Source: Bacillota bacterium
GTDB taxonomy: Bacteria; Bacillota; Limnochordia; Darwinibacteriales; Darwinibacteriaceae
NCBI GenBank assembly: GCA_012838305.1
Contig: DUPN01000027.1
Coordinates: forward strand, 1-32,048
Length of the DNA stretch: 32,048 nucleotides
Direction: 5' to 3'
The first letter of the stretch is position 1. Each line of letters begins with the position of its first letter. The notes under the pieces are model-generated. The model made no database searches. It worked only from the letters and a program-made list of their open reading frames with translations, and had not been told where the DNA came from. The position numbers were made by a program, and so were the translations under genes. Shown one piece after another: positions 1 to 8,292 of the stretch.

Positions 1-974
1 CCGCTAGGGACGTAGTTCCTTAGATAGCGGCTTCCCAAGGAGATCTCCTCCAGGACTTTGTCCTCCGTCTTGGTAGAGCCGGGAATGTATTCCAGCACTA
101 AGATGGTCTGGGAGGCGGGTGCTAAGTACTTGGCCCAAGGCTGTTTGCGGTAGTTCTCATGGGACCACTTCAGAGCCTTGAGGACTTCCTCCATTTTGAT
201 TTCCCCAGCGGCATTGGCCTCTTCGGTGAAGCTCCAATGGCGGCTGGCATCCCTGGTGGTTTGTTGGAGATGGATCACTTCACAGGCTGCTCCAAAACGC
301 CGCAGCCACTCTTCGTATTCAAGATCCTTACCTTGCAGTCCATAGTGTTCTCCCGCCATATGACCTACATCAACAGTTAAGTAGACGGGGCAGCCCTGAT
401 TGTCCTTGTTTACAGCAATCAAGTACTGATCGGACTGCTCCAAGGTCCAAGGGACCTCACTGGGTATATACATTTGTTCCACATAGATTCCTTGGATGCC
501 CTTTTCCTTTCCCACCAGGGCCAGTTCTCGGAACGTGTCATAGAGACCCTCAATAGCCATCTGCTCCTTTTCGGGATTGCCAAGAATCTCCACAGGCAGC
601 GCGTCCCAGTGCCCTCCAATTCGCGTTGTTCCCATGGCCAAGGCGATATCCATGACCTCCACGATCCAATCGCGCATCCTGGAGCGTACCGCGGGGTGAC
701 TGTGGGCTAGCCCATGAAAACGATGGGTGGCCATACCTGTATAGATGTCTACGATCTTGACTCCATACTTCTCCGCAGCTGCCTTGGTGCGCTGGGCTGT
801 TTCGAGTTGGTAGTCTCTGTTACCGCTGAAAAAGGGATCCAAGACATCGCTGCAAAACTCATGATAGTCGTAACCTGTCTCCTTGGTCAGACGCATCCAA
901 TTGTCCGGTTCTTCCCAGCGTCTGGTCAGGAACGCTCCGTTAATTCCCAAATCTATCTTGACTTTCCTGCTCAT
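1..974 (-). CDS. TIM-barrel sugar (phosphate) isomerase/epimerase-like protein, C-terminus cut by window edge
   Basis: I read this frame from the ATG at 974, which has a GAGGG ribosome-binding site just upstream; it stays open to the left edge (about 324 residues visible, no stop seen). It resembles the xylose-isomerase-like TIM-barrel family: a short first strand (KIDLGINGAF), a Glu in IYVEQMY, an Asp-His in TVDVGHMAG, and HLQQTTRD with a late acidic strand VLEYIPG, the usual layout of metal ligands in sugar epimerases. It is the last visible gene of the rhamnose operon, 33 bp after the short-chain dehydrogenase. Its place beside two polyol- or ketose-phosphate-type dehydrogenases suggests an epimerase acting on a phosphorylated ketose, perhaps of the tetrulose-phosphate EryC kind. 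The exact substrate is not readable from the sequence. Confidence 0.75.
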   Translation of the reverse strand, partial: MSRKVKIDLGINGAFLTRRWEEPDNWMRLTKETGYDYHEFCSDVLDPFFSGNRDYQLETAQRTKAAAEKYGVKIVDIYTGMATHRFHGLAHSHPAVRSRMRDWIVEVMDIALAMGTTRIGGHWDALPVEILGNPEKEQMAIEGLYDTFRELALVGKEKGIQGIYVEQMYIPSEVPWTLEQSDQYLIAVNKDNQGCPVYLTVDVGHMAGEHYGLQGKDLEYEEWLRRFGAACEVIHLQQTTRDASRHWSFTEEANAAGEIKMEEVLKALKWSHENYRKQPWAKYLAPASQTILVLEYIPGSTKTEDKVLEEISLGSRYLRNYVPS

Positions 975-1007
975 TCCCTCACATCCTCATCCGTTGTTGT
1001 AAGCAAG

Positions 1008-1784
1008 CTAGCGCATCTCCTGGCCGCCGGTGACATTGATGGCTTGGCCTGTCATATAGCTCGCTTCTGAACTGGCCAGAAACACAAGAACATTGGCAAC
1101 ATCCTCATAGTGACAGCCTCTCCCCAAGGGCACCTTGCCCATGTACTTTTGGCGAACTTCCTCCACAGTGATCCCTTGATTCCTAGCATATTGCTCAAAG
1201 AGCTGGTCTTGCCACAAAGGAGAATCCAGGAGATTACCAGGACAGATGGCGTTTACCCGAATGCCGTACTCGGCAAGCTCCAGGGCCAGGCTTTGAGTCA
1301 AACCGATACCCCCGAACTTGGCGGCGGCATAGGCAGAATTCCTAAAAGAGCCCAGCTTCCCCGTTTTACTGTTGATCTGAATGATCACCCCAGACTTCTG
1401 CTTGATCATCACTCGAGCGGCAGCCCGGGAACAGAGGAAATAGCCAAGCAGGTTCACATCAATCACTTTCCGCCAACTGTTATACTCGAAATCTTCAATG
1501 GGACCAGAGATGACAATTCCGGCATTGGCCACGAAGAGATCGATTCGACCATATTCTCTGAGCGCCTGGTCCACCATGGCTTCGACCATCTCTTCCTTGG
1601 TCACATCCACGTGGGCGGCAATGGCTTCAGGAAGCTTGGCGGCTACCTCCGTTGCTTTCTCCAAGTTAAGGTCAGCCACAACAAGCTTGCAGCCTTCCTG
1701 GGCTAGGCGTTCCGCCAAAGCCGCACCCAACCCCTGTGCGGCGCCAGTCACGATGGCTACTTGGCCCTCCAAACGTCTATACAT
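1008..1784 (-). CDS. SDR-family dehydrogenase, sorbitol-6-phosphate dehydrogenase (SrlD)-like
   Basis: This is an NAD(P)-dependent short-chain dehydrogenase of about 258 residues. The cofactor motif TGAAQGLG, the NAG motif (VANAGI), the catalytic Ser in INSKTG and the Tyr-Lys pair in YAAAKFG are all present. The C-terminal half matches SrlD/SorD sorbitol-6-phosphate dehydrogenases closely as I remember them: GLTQSLALELAEYGI, GNLLDSPLW, VPLGRGC, TGQAINVTGGQEM. I chose the ATG at 1784, which has AGGAC at good spacing; an upstream TTG at 1799 would add five residues and has a weaker site. The gene follows the SorE-like dehydrogenase by 36 bp in the rhamnose operon. Sorbitol-6-phosphate itself may not be the substrate; another ketose-phosphate/polyol-phosphate pair, or lactaldehyde metabolism, is possible. 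Confidence 0.88.
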   Translation of the reverse strand: MYRRLEGQVAIVTGAAQGLGAALAERLAQEGCKLVVADLNLEKATEVAAKLPEAIAAHVDVTKEEMVEAMVDQALREYGRIDLFVANAGIVISGPIEDFEYNSWRKVIDVNLLGYFLCSRAAARVMIKQKSGVIIQINSKTGKLGSFRNSAYAAAKFGGIGLTQSLALELAEYGIRVNAICPGNLLDSPLWQDQLFEQYARNQGITVEEVRQKYMGKVPLGRGCHYEDVANVLVFLASSEASYMTGQAINVTGGQEMR

Positions 1785-1820
1785 TGTCTTGTCCTGCAAG
1801 ATCGCACACCCCCATCTCGT

Positions 1821-3572
1821 CTAAACTTCGGCCAGCTGGGATGCGAGCAGCTCATCCTCGGCCTCTTTCGTCCAATAACCATCAGGGCTCAGTTTGGCAG
1901 CAACATTGGGCAGATGTTGCTCCAAATCAGGCAAGGCAATCAAAGGCAAGTCAGGAAGATGCGGCCAAACCACAATCTTCCCGGGAAAGCTTCCCTCTTG
2001 CACGGCCCGCAATCCTTCGGCCGCAGCGTTTAGCCCCGAAATGGCCGCGACCGATCGATCCGTTCGCAGCCGTTTCTGCTGGATCTGCTCCAATGTATAG
2101 CGGAGATCGGCCAAAGAAGAACCACTGCTGCCAATCCAGCGATGCCCGGATAAATAGACTTGGCTCAGATCCAAATCAGCCATGGTACCTCGCGGTACGC
2201 CAGCAAAGATATTGAGGATACCATCATCCTTCAGCCACCTGGCGCCGTCCACCACTGCCGGCGGAGAAGGCGCCATCACCACCACGTCATCAAAGAGCTC
2301 GCCGGCTAATACATCCTTCAGCCTTCTGGTCATCTCCTCGTTTCCCAGCTCGCGAGGGTTAAGACCAACGAGCCTGGCACCCCGGGCAGTGGCAGCGGGT
2401 CCAAAGCGAATCTCTAACTCCTCGAGCCGCTGCTGATTGTTTTCCGTAACCACAATCAGCTTTGGTCCCTTGGGATCCTCCGCGGCGATTTGGGTATGCA
2501 TCTGCCCCATGGGTCCGCCAGCCCCTATCATCCAAACACTGCCGCCTGGAGTCAATTCCGCCGACCGCCTCTGCGCGTAAGCATGGGCAAGGGATATGGT
2601 CTGACCGCCCAGATAGACATGTCCATCATAATGAATTCGTCCAATATCGATGGCCACATCTCTGGCTATGGGAGTCTCTGCCAGAAACACCATGGCTCCC
2701 CGCTTTGCCAGCACTTTGACGGCGTCTTCCACCAGCTCCGCTTGTGGTGTACCGAAAAATACGATATCGTCAAAGCCCTGACCTTTGGTATGGGCCTGAC
2801 TGAGTTTATCCATACTCAGATCAAGGTTGCCCAGAACCGCTCGCTCCCCCAGCTCTTGCTGAAGCTGCTGGAGAAACTCACCTTGGGCACCTAAGATGAT
2901 CACTTGCTGAGGCAGGCCGTCCAGGGCAAAGGCCCCTTCGAGGGTGTACTTGCTGCGAGCTTGATCAGTGACGACAAACAAAGCATTCCCGCCCGGTTGC
3001 AGCGTCTCCCGTCTGGTGATTCGATAGGCCGCAACAACGCAGGCCCAAGGTTCACTTAGGGCGACCTCCGCATAACCATCCTCATCCCTGAGGGGCAAAA
3101 TATAGCTGCCTTCATCGCCGCATAGAATCTCTGGACCGAGTACCGTGTACTGTTGGAGAGCACCTGGCAGAACATAGCCAAAGGCCATAGATTCACCCTG
3201 ATAGAACACATCGGCTTGGATCAAGTACCTCTCACCGATCTTGTACTGATCTTGCAGATCCCTACCTACTCGGACCACGGTCATCGTGGCTTCGTGCCCT
3301 GGGACAACTGGATCGCTTGGCAGATCTCGACCGAAAATGCGGGGGTGTTGATTCCCCTGGGTAATCAGCTTGATATCGCTAAAACAAAGCCCAACAGAGT
3401 CAACCCGAACCAAAAGCTGATCATCACGGATCTGCGGAAGAGTCAGTTCAACGGGACGTCCCTTCTTCCCCAGATTCTCTAACCCTTGACCATAAAGGGG
3501 CCAGCTCATATTGACACCTGAAGGACTGTGTACTGCATTTTTGTAATCCGATAAGACCATGTTCTCACCCAT
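1821..3572 (-). CDS. Medium-chain dehydrogenase, SorE-like, with tandemly duplicated Rossmann domain
   Basis: This is a zinc-dependent alcohol dehydrogenase-family protein of about 583 residues, against 340-420 for ordinary members. The catalytic GroES-like part has Cys and Asp in GLCFSDIK, His-Glu in PGHEATM and a Glu in LSEPWAC. The structural-zinc cysteine cluster is absent, and GERYLIQAD resembles L-sorbose-1-phosphate reductase (SorE). After residue ~195 there are two consecutive cofactor-like domains. The first (about 195-340) has only a degenerate glycine motif, ILGAQGEFLQQ; the second (about 343-505) has a full MIGAGGPMGQ. Both share FDD-[IV]-V, a Gly-rich turn, a Pro, D-[LI]-D and a GH..(I/L)G segment at matching spacing. 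I start at the ATG at 3572 because AGGGAG lies 9 bases upstream; the ATG at 3581 abuts that site. Likely role: reduction or oxidation of a ketose phosphate. Confidence 0.85.
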   Translation of the reverse strand: MGENMVLSDYKNAVHSPSGVNMSWPLYGQGLENLGKKGRPVELTLPQIRDDQLLVRVDSVGLCFSDIKLITQGNQHPRIFGRDLPSDPVVPGHEATMTVVRVGRDLQDQYKIGERYLIQADVFYQGESMAFGYVLPGALQQYTVLGPEILCGDEGSYILPLRDEDGYAEVALSEPWACVVAAYRITRRETLQPGGNALFVVTDQARSKYTLEGAFALDGLPQQVIILGAQGEFLQQLQQELGERAVLGNLDLSMDKLSQAHTKGQGFDDIVFFGTPQAELVEDAVKVLAKRGAMVFLAETPIARDVAIDIGRIHYDGHVYLGGQTISLAHAYAQRRSAELTPGGSVWMIGAGGPMGQMHTQIAAEDPKGPKLIVVTENNQQRLEELEIRFGPAATARGARLVGLNPRELGNEEMTRRLKDVLAGELFDDVVVMAPSPPAVVDGARWLKDDGILNIFAGVPRGTMADLDLSQVYLSGHRWIGSSGSSLADLRYTLEQIQQKRLRTDRSVAAISGLNAAAEGLRAVQEGSFPGKIVVWPHLPDLPLIALPDLEQHLPNVAAKLSPDGYWTKEAEDELLASQLAEV

Positions 3573-3601
3573 TATCGCCATCTCCCTTCATGCTCTACTC
3601 C

Positions 3602-4381
3602 CTATCCATCGCCGAAAATTGCCTTTTCGCGTTCTTTCTCATCGAGCCGGGTACTAATGCGCCGTACATTGTCCTCAGAAAGGTAATTGGCCCCACCGAG
3701 TAAGGTGGCACCAACTAAGATGTGAGCAGTCTTATGCCACATCTGGGTGGTCGCCTGCACCTGGGCCGCTGTCTTGCCTAAGGCTACTAAGCCGTGGTTT
3801 TGCATTAGGATGCTCTTAGGGGCCACTTTCCACTTCTTCATGTATTCTTCGCAGCCCTCCATGATCTTTCGAGCCAGGATGTGACCTGGATCCTCGTAAT
3901 GTATAAACACGGGCTCTGGTCCGCAACAGACGATTTCATCGGGAAAGAGTCTGCCCCGCACCAACTCCTGGGCCCGCGTGGAACAAAGGATCATATTGAC
4001 CATGGTGGGATGGGTATGGGCCACAAAGTTCACCTGGGGGAGACTGAGCAAGTAGGCGTGGAACATCGTCTCCACGGAAGGCTTTCTTCCTGACGAATCA
4101 GCTACGGCATCCAGGAGGCCCGCTGCAATCTCCTCATCACTGAGGCTGTCCTGATCTAACATGGCCAGGATTTTCTTACGATCCACGGGCACAAATGATT
4201 CCTCCGTTGCGCCCAAAAGCTGTGTACCACTGACTTTGACATAGAACCGATCCGCATCCATCTTGGCCGAAGTGTTTCCCTCGCCAAGAATGGCAAATTC
4301 ACCGGTTTCACCCAAGCGGTTGGACAGCTCGATCAGATCTTGCAGACTTTTTTGAGCCAATGCGCTTTGCACGTCTTTCAC
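3602..4381 (-). CDS. rhaD: Class II (zinc) aldolase, probable L-rhamnulose-1-phosphate aldolase
   Basis: This 259-residue class II aldolase/adducin-family protein should cleave L-rhamnulose 1-phosphate to dihydroxyacetone phosphate and L-lactaldehyde. The phosphate-binding segment GEGNTSAK is near residues 33-40. The catalytic Glu is probably E104 (SVETMFHAY). The zinc ligands are H122 and H124 (AHTHPTM) with H196 (NHGLVALG). Function is inferred mainly from position: it sits directly downstream of rhamnulokinase (18 bp gap) and L-rhamnose isomerase. The family also includes fuculose-1-phosphate and ribulose-5-phosphate enzymes, so the same enzyme could also act on L-fuculose 1-phosphate, for which no separate aldolase is visible in the window. 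Confidence 0.85.
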   Translation of the reverse strand: MKDVQSALAQKSLQDLIELSNRLGETGEFAILGEGNTSAKMDADRFYVKVSGTQLLGATEESFVPVDRKKILAMLDQDSLSDEEIAAGLLDAVADSSGRKPSVETMFHAYLLSLPQVNFVAHTHPTMVNMILCSTRAQELVRGRLFPDEIVCCGPEPVFIHYEDPGHILARKIMEGCEEYMKKWKVAPKSILMQNHGLVALGKTAAQVQATTQMWHKTAHILVGATLLGGANYLSEDNVRRISTRLDEKEREKAIFGDG

Positions 4382-4399
4382 TCCTAACGATCAAGTACT

Positions 4400-5872
4400 C
4401 TATTGATCTAGCGCCAGAAATCTCCTGCGGGCTTCTTTGCCCTCGGGGGAGAGCTCCTGCGGTTGGTAACTACGAACATCAAAGGACTTCCGAACCACCT
4501 GACGCAAATGTCTTCGATCTCGAACTGCACCGAGGGCCATGGCCTGCACCAGAATATTTCCAATCGCGGTAGCTTCTACCGGACCGGCTACCACAGTCTG
4601 CCCAGTGACGTCAGCTGTGAGCTGCATCAAGAACGCGTTTTGCGTTCCGCCGCCCACAACATGGATACAGTCATAGGAAACACCCGTCAGCCCTTGAATC
4701 CCTTCCATCACCCACCAATATTTCAGGGCTAAGGATTCTAAAATACAGCGGACATAATCGCCCACGGACTCCGGAACCGGTTGCTCCGTACGCCTTGCAT
4801 ACTCGGCTATGGCCGTGGGCATATCATGGGGATTTAGGAAGAGTGGGTCGTCAGGGTTGAGCAATGTACGCCAGGGCTTGGCCTTGGCTCCTAGAGCTGC
4901 TAGCTCCGCATAATCATAGTCTTGCCCGTCTCGAGCCCACGATCGGCGGCACTGCTGCAGCAGCCAGAGCCCCATGACGTTTTTCAGGAAACGAATGGAA
5001 TCTTCTACTCCAACCTCGTTAGAGAAATTCAGCTGCTGCGCCTCGGGTGAAAGAACGGGATGATCAAGCTCTGTCCCCACCAAGGACCAAGTACCACAAC
5101 TAATATAGATGAAATCGTCTTTGTCCGTGGGTACCGCAGCCACAGCCGAAGCAGTGTCGTGACCGCCGGCGGCAATCACCTCGGCCTGAGGTAAAATCCC
5201 ATCGGGGAAAGCAACAAGCTCGCCTAAGACGGTACCAGGCCGAACCAAATTCTTAAAGAGTCTGGCGGGTAAATCCAGACGATCCACGAGTTCAAACGCC
5301 CAGTTGCGGGCGTTGGGATCATACAACTGTGAGGTAGAAGCAATGGTAGCATCATTTGCTTTTACGCCACTGAGAAAATAGCTGAACAAGCCGGGCATAA
5401 ACAACAAATCCTCAGCCGCTCCAAGCTTTCCTGGGTTTTCCTCCCTTTCGGCCGTTAATTGGCAGGAGGTGTTGATCGGCATGATCTGAATCCCAGTTCG
5501 GGCATAAATTTCCGCCTCATTCACCCGCTCAAAAACGATAGGCAGGATCGCATCTGTACGGTGATCACGATAACTGATTGGATTGGCCATGAGATTTCCA
5601 TGGGGATCGAGAAGACCATAATCAACGCCCCAGGTGTCTACGGCCACTCCCCTCAGATCAGGCGCCCCCAAGGAGAGTTGGCGCAATCCCTGTTTGATAT
5701 GGTCAAAGAGATTAAGGATATCCCAGTACAAGTAGTTGCCGAGAAAAACCGATTGGTTGCGAAAGCGATGAATCTCACGAATGGACAGGCGTTCCTGATC
5801 AAGGTATCCAGAGATAACCCGTCCGCTCTCCGCACCTAGATCCACAGCTGCTAACTTAAGCTTAGCGCACAT
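4400..5872 (-). CDS. rhaB: Rhamnulokinase
   Basis: FGGY-family sugar kinase of about 490 residues that phosphorylates L-rhamnulose to L-rhamnulose 1-phosphate in the cytoplasm. It has the N-terminal phosphate motif AAVDLGAESGR, the RhaB-like GVAVDTWGVDYGLLD, the second-domain ISCGTWSLVG and the adenosine-side GGGTQNAFLMQLTAD. The Ala-Glu-Ser in the first motif is typical of RhaB, where most FGGY kinases read DxGT. I start at the second ATG (5872) because GGGAGG sits 7 bases upstream of it; the ATG at 5878 is only one base from that site. The gene follows the isomerase by 21 bp and precedes the aldolase by 18 bp. If the neighbouring FucI is active, this kinase might also handle L-fuculose, but that is conjecture. 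Confidence 0.96.
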   Translation of the reverse strand: MCAKLKLAAVDLGAESGRVISGYLDQERLSIREIHRFRNQSVFLGNYLYWDILNLFDHIKQGLRQLSLGAPDLRGVAVDTWGVDYGLLDPHGNLMANPISYRDHRTDAILPIVFERVNEAEIYARTGIQIMPINTSCQLTAEREENPGKLGAAEDLLFMPGLFSYFLSGVKANDATIASTSQLYDPNARNWAFELVDRLDLPARLFKNLVRPGTVLGELVAFPDGILPQAEVIAAGGHDTASAVAAVPTDKDDFIYISCGTWSLVGTELDHPVLSPEAQQLNFSNEVGVEDSIRFLKNVMGLWLLQQCRRSWARDGQDYDYAELAALGAKAKPWRTLLNPDDPLFLNPHDMPTAIAEYARRTEQPVPESVGDYVRCILESLALKYWWVMEGIQGLTGVSYDCIHVVGGGTQNAFLMQLTADVTGQTVVAGPVEATAIGNILVQAMALGAVRDRRHLRQVVRKSFDVRSYQPQELSPEGKEARRRFLALDQ

Positions 5873-5893
5873 TAGCATACCTCCCCTAGTTGA

Positions 5894-7054
5894 TCATTTG
5901 GTCCGTGCCAAGCGAAGCTCCCGATCTGAACTCTTTAAATAGGCCTCAAGGGGATTAGGGTCAAGGCCTGCCCTTTGGCGAGCTTCAGCTAGAAGGGGGC
6001 GAACGTCAGTTTGATACGCTGCATTCAAAATCTCTTCTGCGGCGATAATATCCTGCTTGACCTGCGCTTCTTCTAAGGCCTGATAATCGACGATCAAGGC
6101 TTTTGCATAGGCGATCTGAATGTTTTGAACGGATTGGATCATGCCGTCCACTTTGGGTTTATCGAAGTGGGCCTGATCAATCATATAGATTACATCATTG
6201 CTGATTTCTGGATCACGTTCCGCCTTAACCAGCTCGCAGAAAATGAGAAACAGCTCATGGGGATTGGCCGATCCCGTCGTCAAGTCGTCGTCGGCATATT
6301 TCTTGGAGTTGAAATGGAACCCGCCGAGCATTTCTAGGTCAAGCAGCCAAGCGACGATCTGCTCAATATTCGTGCCCAAAGCGTGGTGCCCTAAATCAAC
6401 TAGGGTTTGGGCACGTTCCCCGAGGGATTGGGCTAGAAGCGTTGCCATTCCCCAGTCGCCGATATCGGTGTGATAGAAGGCGGGCTCAAACATTTTGTAC
6501 TCGATTAGAATCCGCTCATCAGCTCGTAGTTCTTTGTAGACGCTGCGTAAGGATTCTAACAGATTTCTCTTTCGGCGGCGAAAATCGCTCTGACCCGGGT
6601 AGTTTGTTCCGTCAGCCAGCCACAGCGAAAGAACCTTAGAGTCGGTGTCTCGCATAATCTGAACGCATTCCAGAAGATGCTCCACAGCCTGGGCCCTAAC
6701 TGCAGGATCGTAGTTGGTAACCGAACCTTGCATGTATTCATTCATCTGAAAAAGGTTGGGGTTAATGGCTCCAATACGAATACCCCGGGATTGGGCATAT
6801 TCTTTGAGGCCTTTCCAGTCGTCCGTTTTGTCCCAGGGAATATGTAAGGCTACCGATGGCGCCACCCCTGTATACTTGTGAACTACCGCGGCATCATCGA
6901 TTTTTTCTTCCAAGGTGCGAGCGGCAGTGGGATCATCAGGGACAAAGAATCTGGTGCCGCCTGAGGCGTACCCCCAGGAAGGGGTCTCAATCTCCTGCTC
7001 CATTAACGCATTGATGATCTGCTCCTTCAAATCACTGTTATGCTTTAACACCAT
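5894..7054 (-). CDS. rhaI: L-rhamnose isomerase (RhaI type)
   Basis: This 386-residue enzyme converts L-rhamnose to L-rhamnulose and opens the rhamnose operon. It belongs to the Pseudomonas stutzeri/Bacillus-like L-rhamnose isomerase group rather than the E. coli RhaA group. Metal and substrate residues are visible in IEYKMFEPAFYHTDIGDW (Glu and Asp), VDLGHHALGTNIEQIV (Asp-His), GGFHFNSKKYADDDL (His and the DDD cluster) and MIDQAHFDKP (Asp). The ATG at 7054 is preceded by AAGGAG at about 5 bases. A consensus extended -10 lies some 20 bp upstream, so the 5' leader is very short. It is the first gene of a six-gene run with gaps of 18-48 bp. Confidence 0.95.
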   Translation of the reverse strand: MVLKHNSDLKEQIINALMEQEIETPSWGYASGGTRFFVPDDPTAARTLEEKIDDAAVVHKYTGVAPSVALHIPWDKTDDWKGLKEYAQSRGIRIGAINPNLFQMNEYMQGSVTNYDPAVRAQAVEHLLECVQIMRDTDSKVLSLWLADGTNYPGQSDFRRRKRNLLESLRSVYKELRADERILIEYKMFEPAFYHTDIGDWGMATLLAQSLGERAQTLVDLGHHALGTNIEQIVAWLLDLEMLGGFHFNSKKYADDDLTTGSANPHELFLIFCELVKAERDPEISNDVIYMIDQAHFDKPKVDGMIQSVQNIQIAYAKALIVDYQALEEAQVKQDIIAAEEILNAAYQTDVRPLLAEARQRAGLDPNPLEAYLKSSDRELRLARTK

Positions 7055-7069
7055 TATCTCTCCTTTCTA

Positions 7070-7110
7070 CTTTTAATTATAACATTTTTACAAACTAAGG
7101 GCTAGTTTGT
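7070..7110 (-). promoter_or_regulatory. Promoter and palindromic operator of the rhamnose catabolic operon
   Basis: On the minus strand a perfect extended -10, TGTTATAAT, has its hexamer at 7081-7076. No good -35 hexamer lies 17 bp upstream. Instead an 8+8 bp inverted repeat, ACAAACTA / TAGTTTGT with a 5-base spacer (7090-7110), occupies the -21 to -41 region. It is not followed by a T-run on the minus strand, so it does not look like the terminator of the upstream LacI gene. An operator or activator site for rhamnose control is more likely. It has no central CG and does not match the other palindromes in the window. Confidence 0.7.
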
Positions 7111-7124
7111 GAAGATTAGGTGAC

Positions 7125-8147
7125 CTACCCGCTGACCTTAGGAACATTCTGCAAGAGCCCTGCGGTATTAAAGACGGGTTCAAGGATGACATTATCATAG
7201 ACTCTGTAGTCCTTACCATGAATCTTCTTAATGATCGTGGTGGCTGCAATCTCCCCGATCTTCTCCGCAGGCTGCACCATTGACGGTATTTTGATATCAA
7301 TCAGTCCTGTATGATCCACTGCGTCAAAACACACTACATAGAGATCATCAGGAACCCGAAGGCCCTTTTGCAGAGCCGCCTTGATGGCGCCATAGGCCAT
7401 GAAGTTATTACTAGCCAAGAGGGCCTTAGGCCTTCTTTCCAACTCCAGCATGGAGTTCATCAAAGCATAGCCGCTTTCTAACCTAAAATCACCGATTCCT
7501 ACGAAATCTTCGTTCACTGGGATTCCGTACTGTTCCATGGCCCTTTTCCAACCCGTTAAGCGCTCTACCGCGGAGGTTTCATGGAGGCTGCCGGTGAGAA
7601 TCGCCACATCCTTGTAGCCCAGATCAAGGAGATGCTTGGTGAGGACGTAAGAAGATTTGCTGTTATCTATCGTCACGAAGTCGTAGTTGGCATCCACCTT
7701 GGGCAGGTTATCCACAAATACAACGGGAATGTCCATGTTAATCAGTTCTCTAAAGTAGTCAGGGTCTTTGCATACCGTAGCAAGTATCATGCCGTCCACT
7801 TGCTTTTGCATTAACAGCCGAACAAACTCCTGTTCCATTTGTTCATCGTATTCGCTGTTGCAGAGCATAACCAAGTAGTCATCTTGCTTCGCAATCATTC
7901 CCGCCCCTTTGGTCAGCAGCGTAAAGAAATTGTTGGATAAATCAGGCACCACAATACCGATGGTCATACTACTTCTACTTCGCAGACTTCTAGCGATGGC
8001 ATTGGGCTGGTAGTTCAGTTCCTTAATGGCATCCAACACTCGCTGACGAGTCTTGGCGCTCACTCTGTCTTTCCCGTTGACCACGCGGGAAACCGTAGAG
8101 ACAGATAGGCCCACATGTTTTGCGATGTCCACTAGCTTTACAGTCAT
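7125..8147 (-). CDS. LacI-family transcriptional regulator
   Basis: This 340-residue repressor has an N-terminal helix-turn-helix, VDIAKHVGLSVSTVSRVV (about residues 6-23), a hinge helix with the intercalating Leu (AIARSLRSRSS), then a periplasmic-binding-protein-like effector domain starting IGIVVPDLSNNFF. The effector domain ends with the usual dimer-interface repeats. It lies immediately upstream of the rhamnose operon and downstream of the creatininase-family gene. It is the only LacI-family protein in the window, so it is the obvious candidate for the CG-centred palindromes at 15090-15107 and 15400-15413. Control of the rhamnose promoter is also possible. The ATG at 8147 has GGGG about 9 bases upstream. 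I see no convincing promoter in the 65 bases between it and the terminator upstream. Confidence 0.95.
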   Translation of the reverse strand: MTVKLVDIAKHVGLSVSTVSRVVNGKDRVSAKTRQRVLDAIKELNYQPNAIARSLRSRSSMTIGIVVPDLSNNFFTLLTKGAGMIAKQDDYLVMLCNSEYDEQMEQEFVRLLMQKQVDGMILATVCKDPDYFRELINMDIPVVFVDNLPKVDANYDFVTIDNSKSSYVLTKHLLDLGYKDVAILTGSLHETSAVERLTGWKRAMEQYGIPVNEDFVGIGDFRLESGYALMNSMLELERRPKALLASNNFMAYGAIKAALQKGLRVPDDLYVVCFDAVDHTGLIDIKIPSMVQPAEKIGEIAATTIIKKIHGKDYRVYDNVILEPVFNTAGLLQNVPKVSG

Positions 8148-8212
8148 CTTCCTTTTCCCCTTTTTGCCGTAACATTTCTATGCATTCGCCTTTTCCATCA
8201 GGGCTGGAAAAT

Positions 8213-8240
8213 GGGCAGGCGCATCGTCAAACGCCTGCCC
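8213..8240 (-). terminator. Probable terminator of the ABC/DUF4432/creatininase operon
   Basis: A perfect 9-bp GC-rich stem, GGGCAGGCG / CGCCTGCCC, encloses a 10-base loop and is followed on the minus strand by ATTTT. It lies 52 bp past the stop of the creatininase-family gene and before the LacI gene. The T-run is short, so some read-through into the regulator is possible. Confidence 0.7.
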
Positions 8241-8292
8241 AGATGGGAACCATGGCAATATCAGGCGATACCTTAAAGGTAGGATGGCTCCC

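Noticed and set aside
1110-1706. 198-codon plus-strand open frame
   Set aside because: Antisense shadow of the short-chain dehydrogenase gene, whose motifs are unmistakable.
7090-7110. Inverted repeat considered as terminator of the LacI gene
   Set aside because: No T-run follows on the minus strand and it overlaps the rhamnose-operon promoter, so it is listed as an operator-like site.
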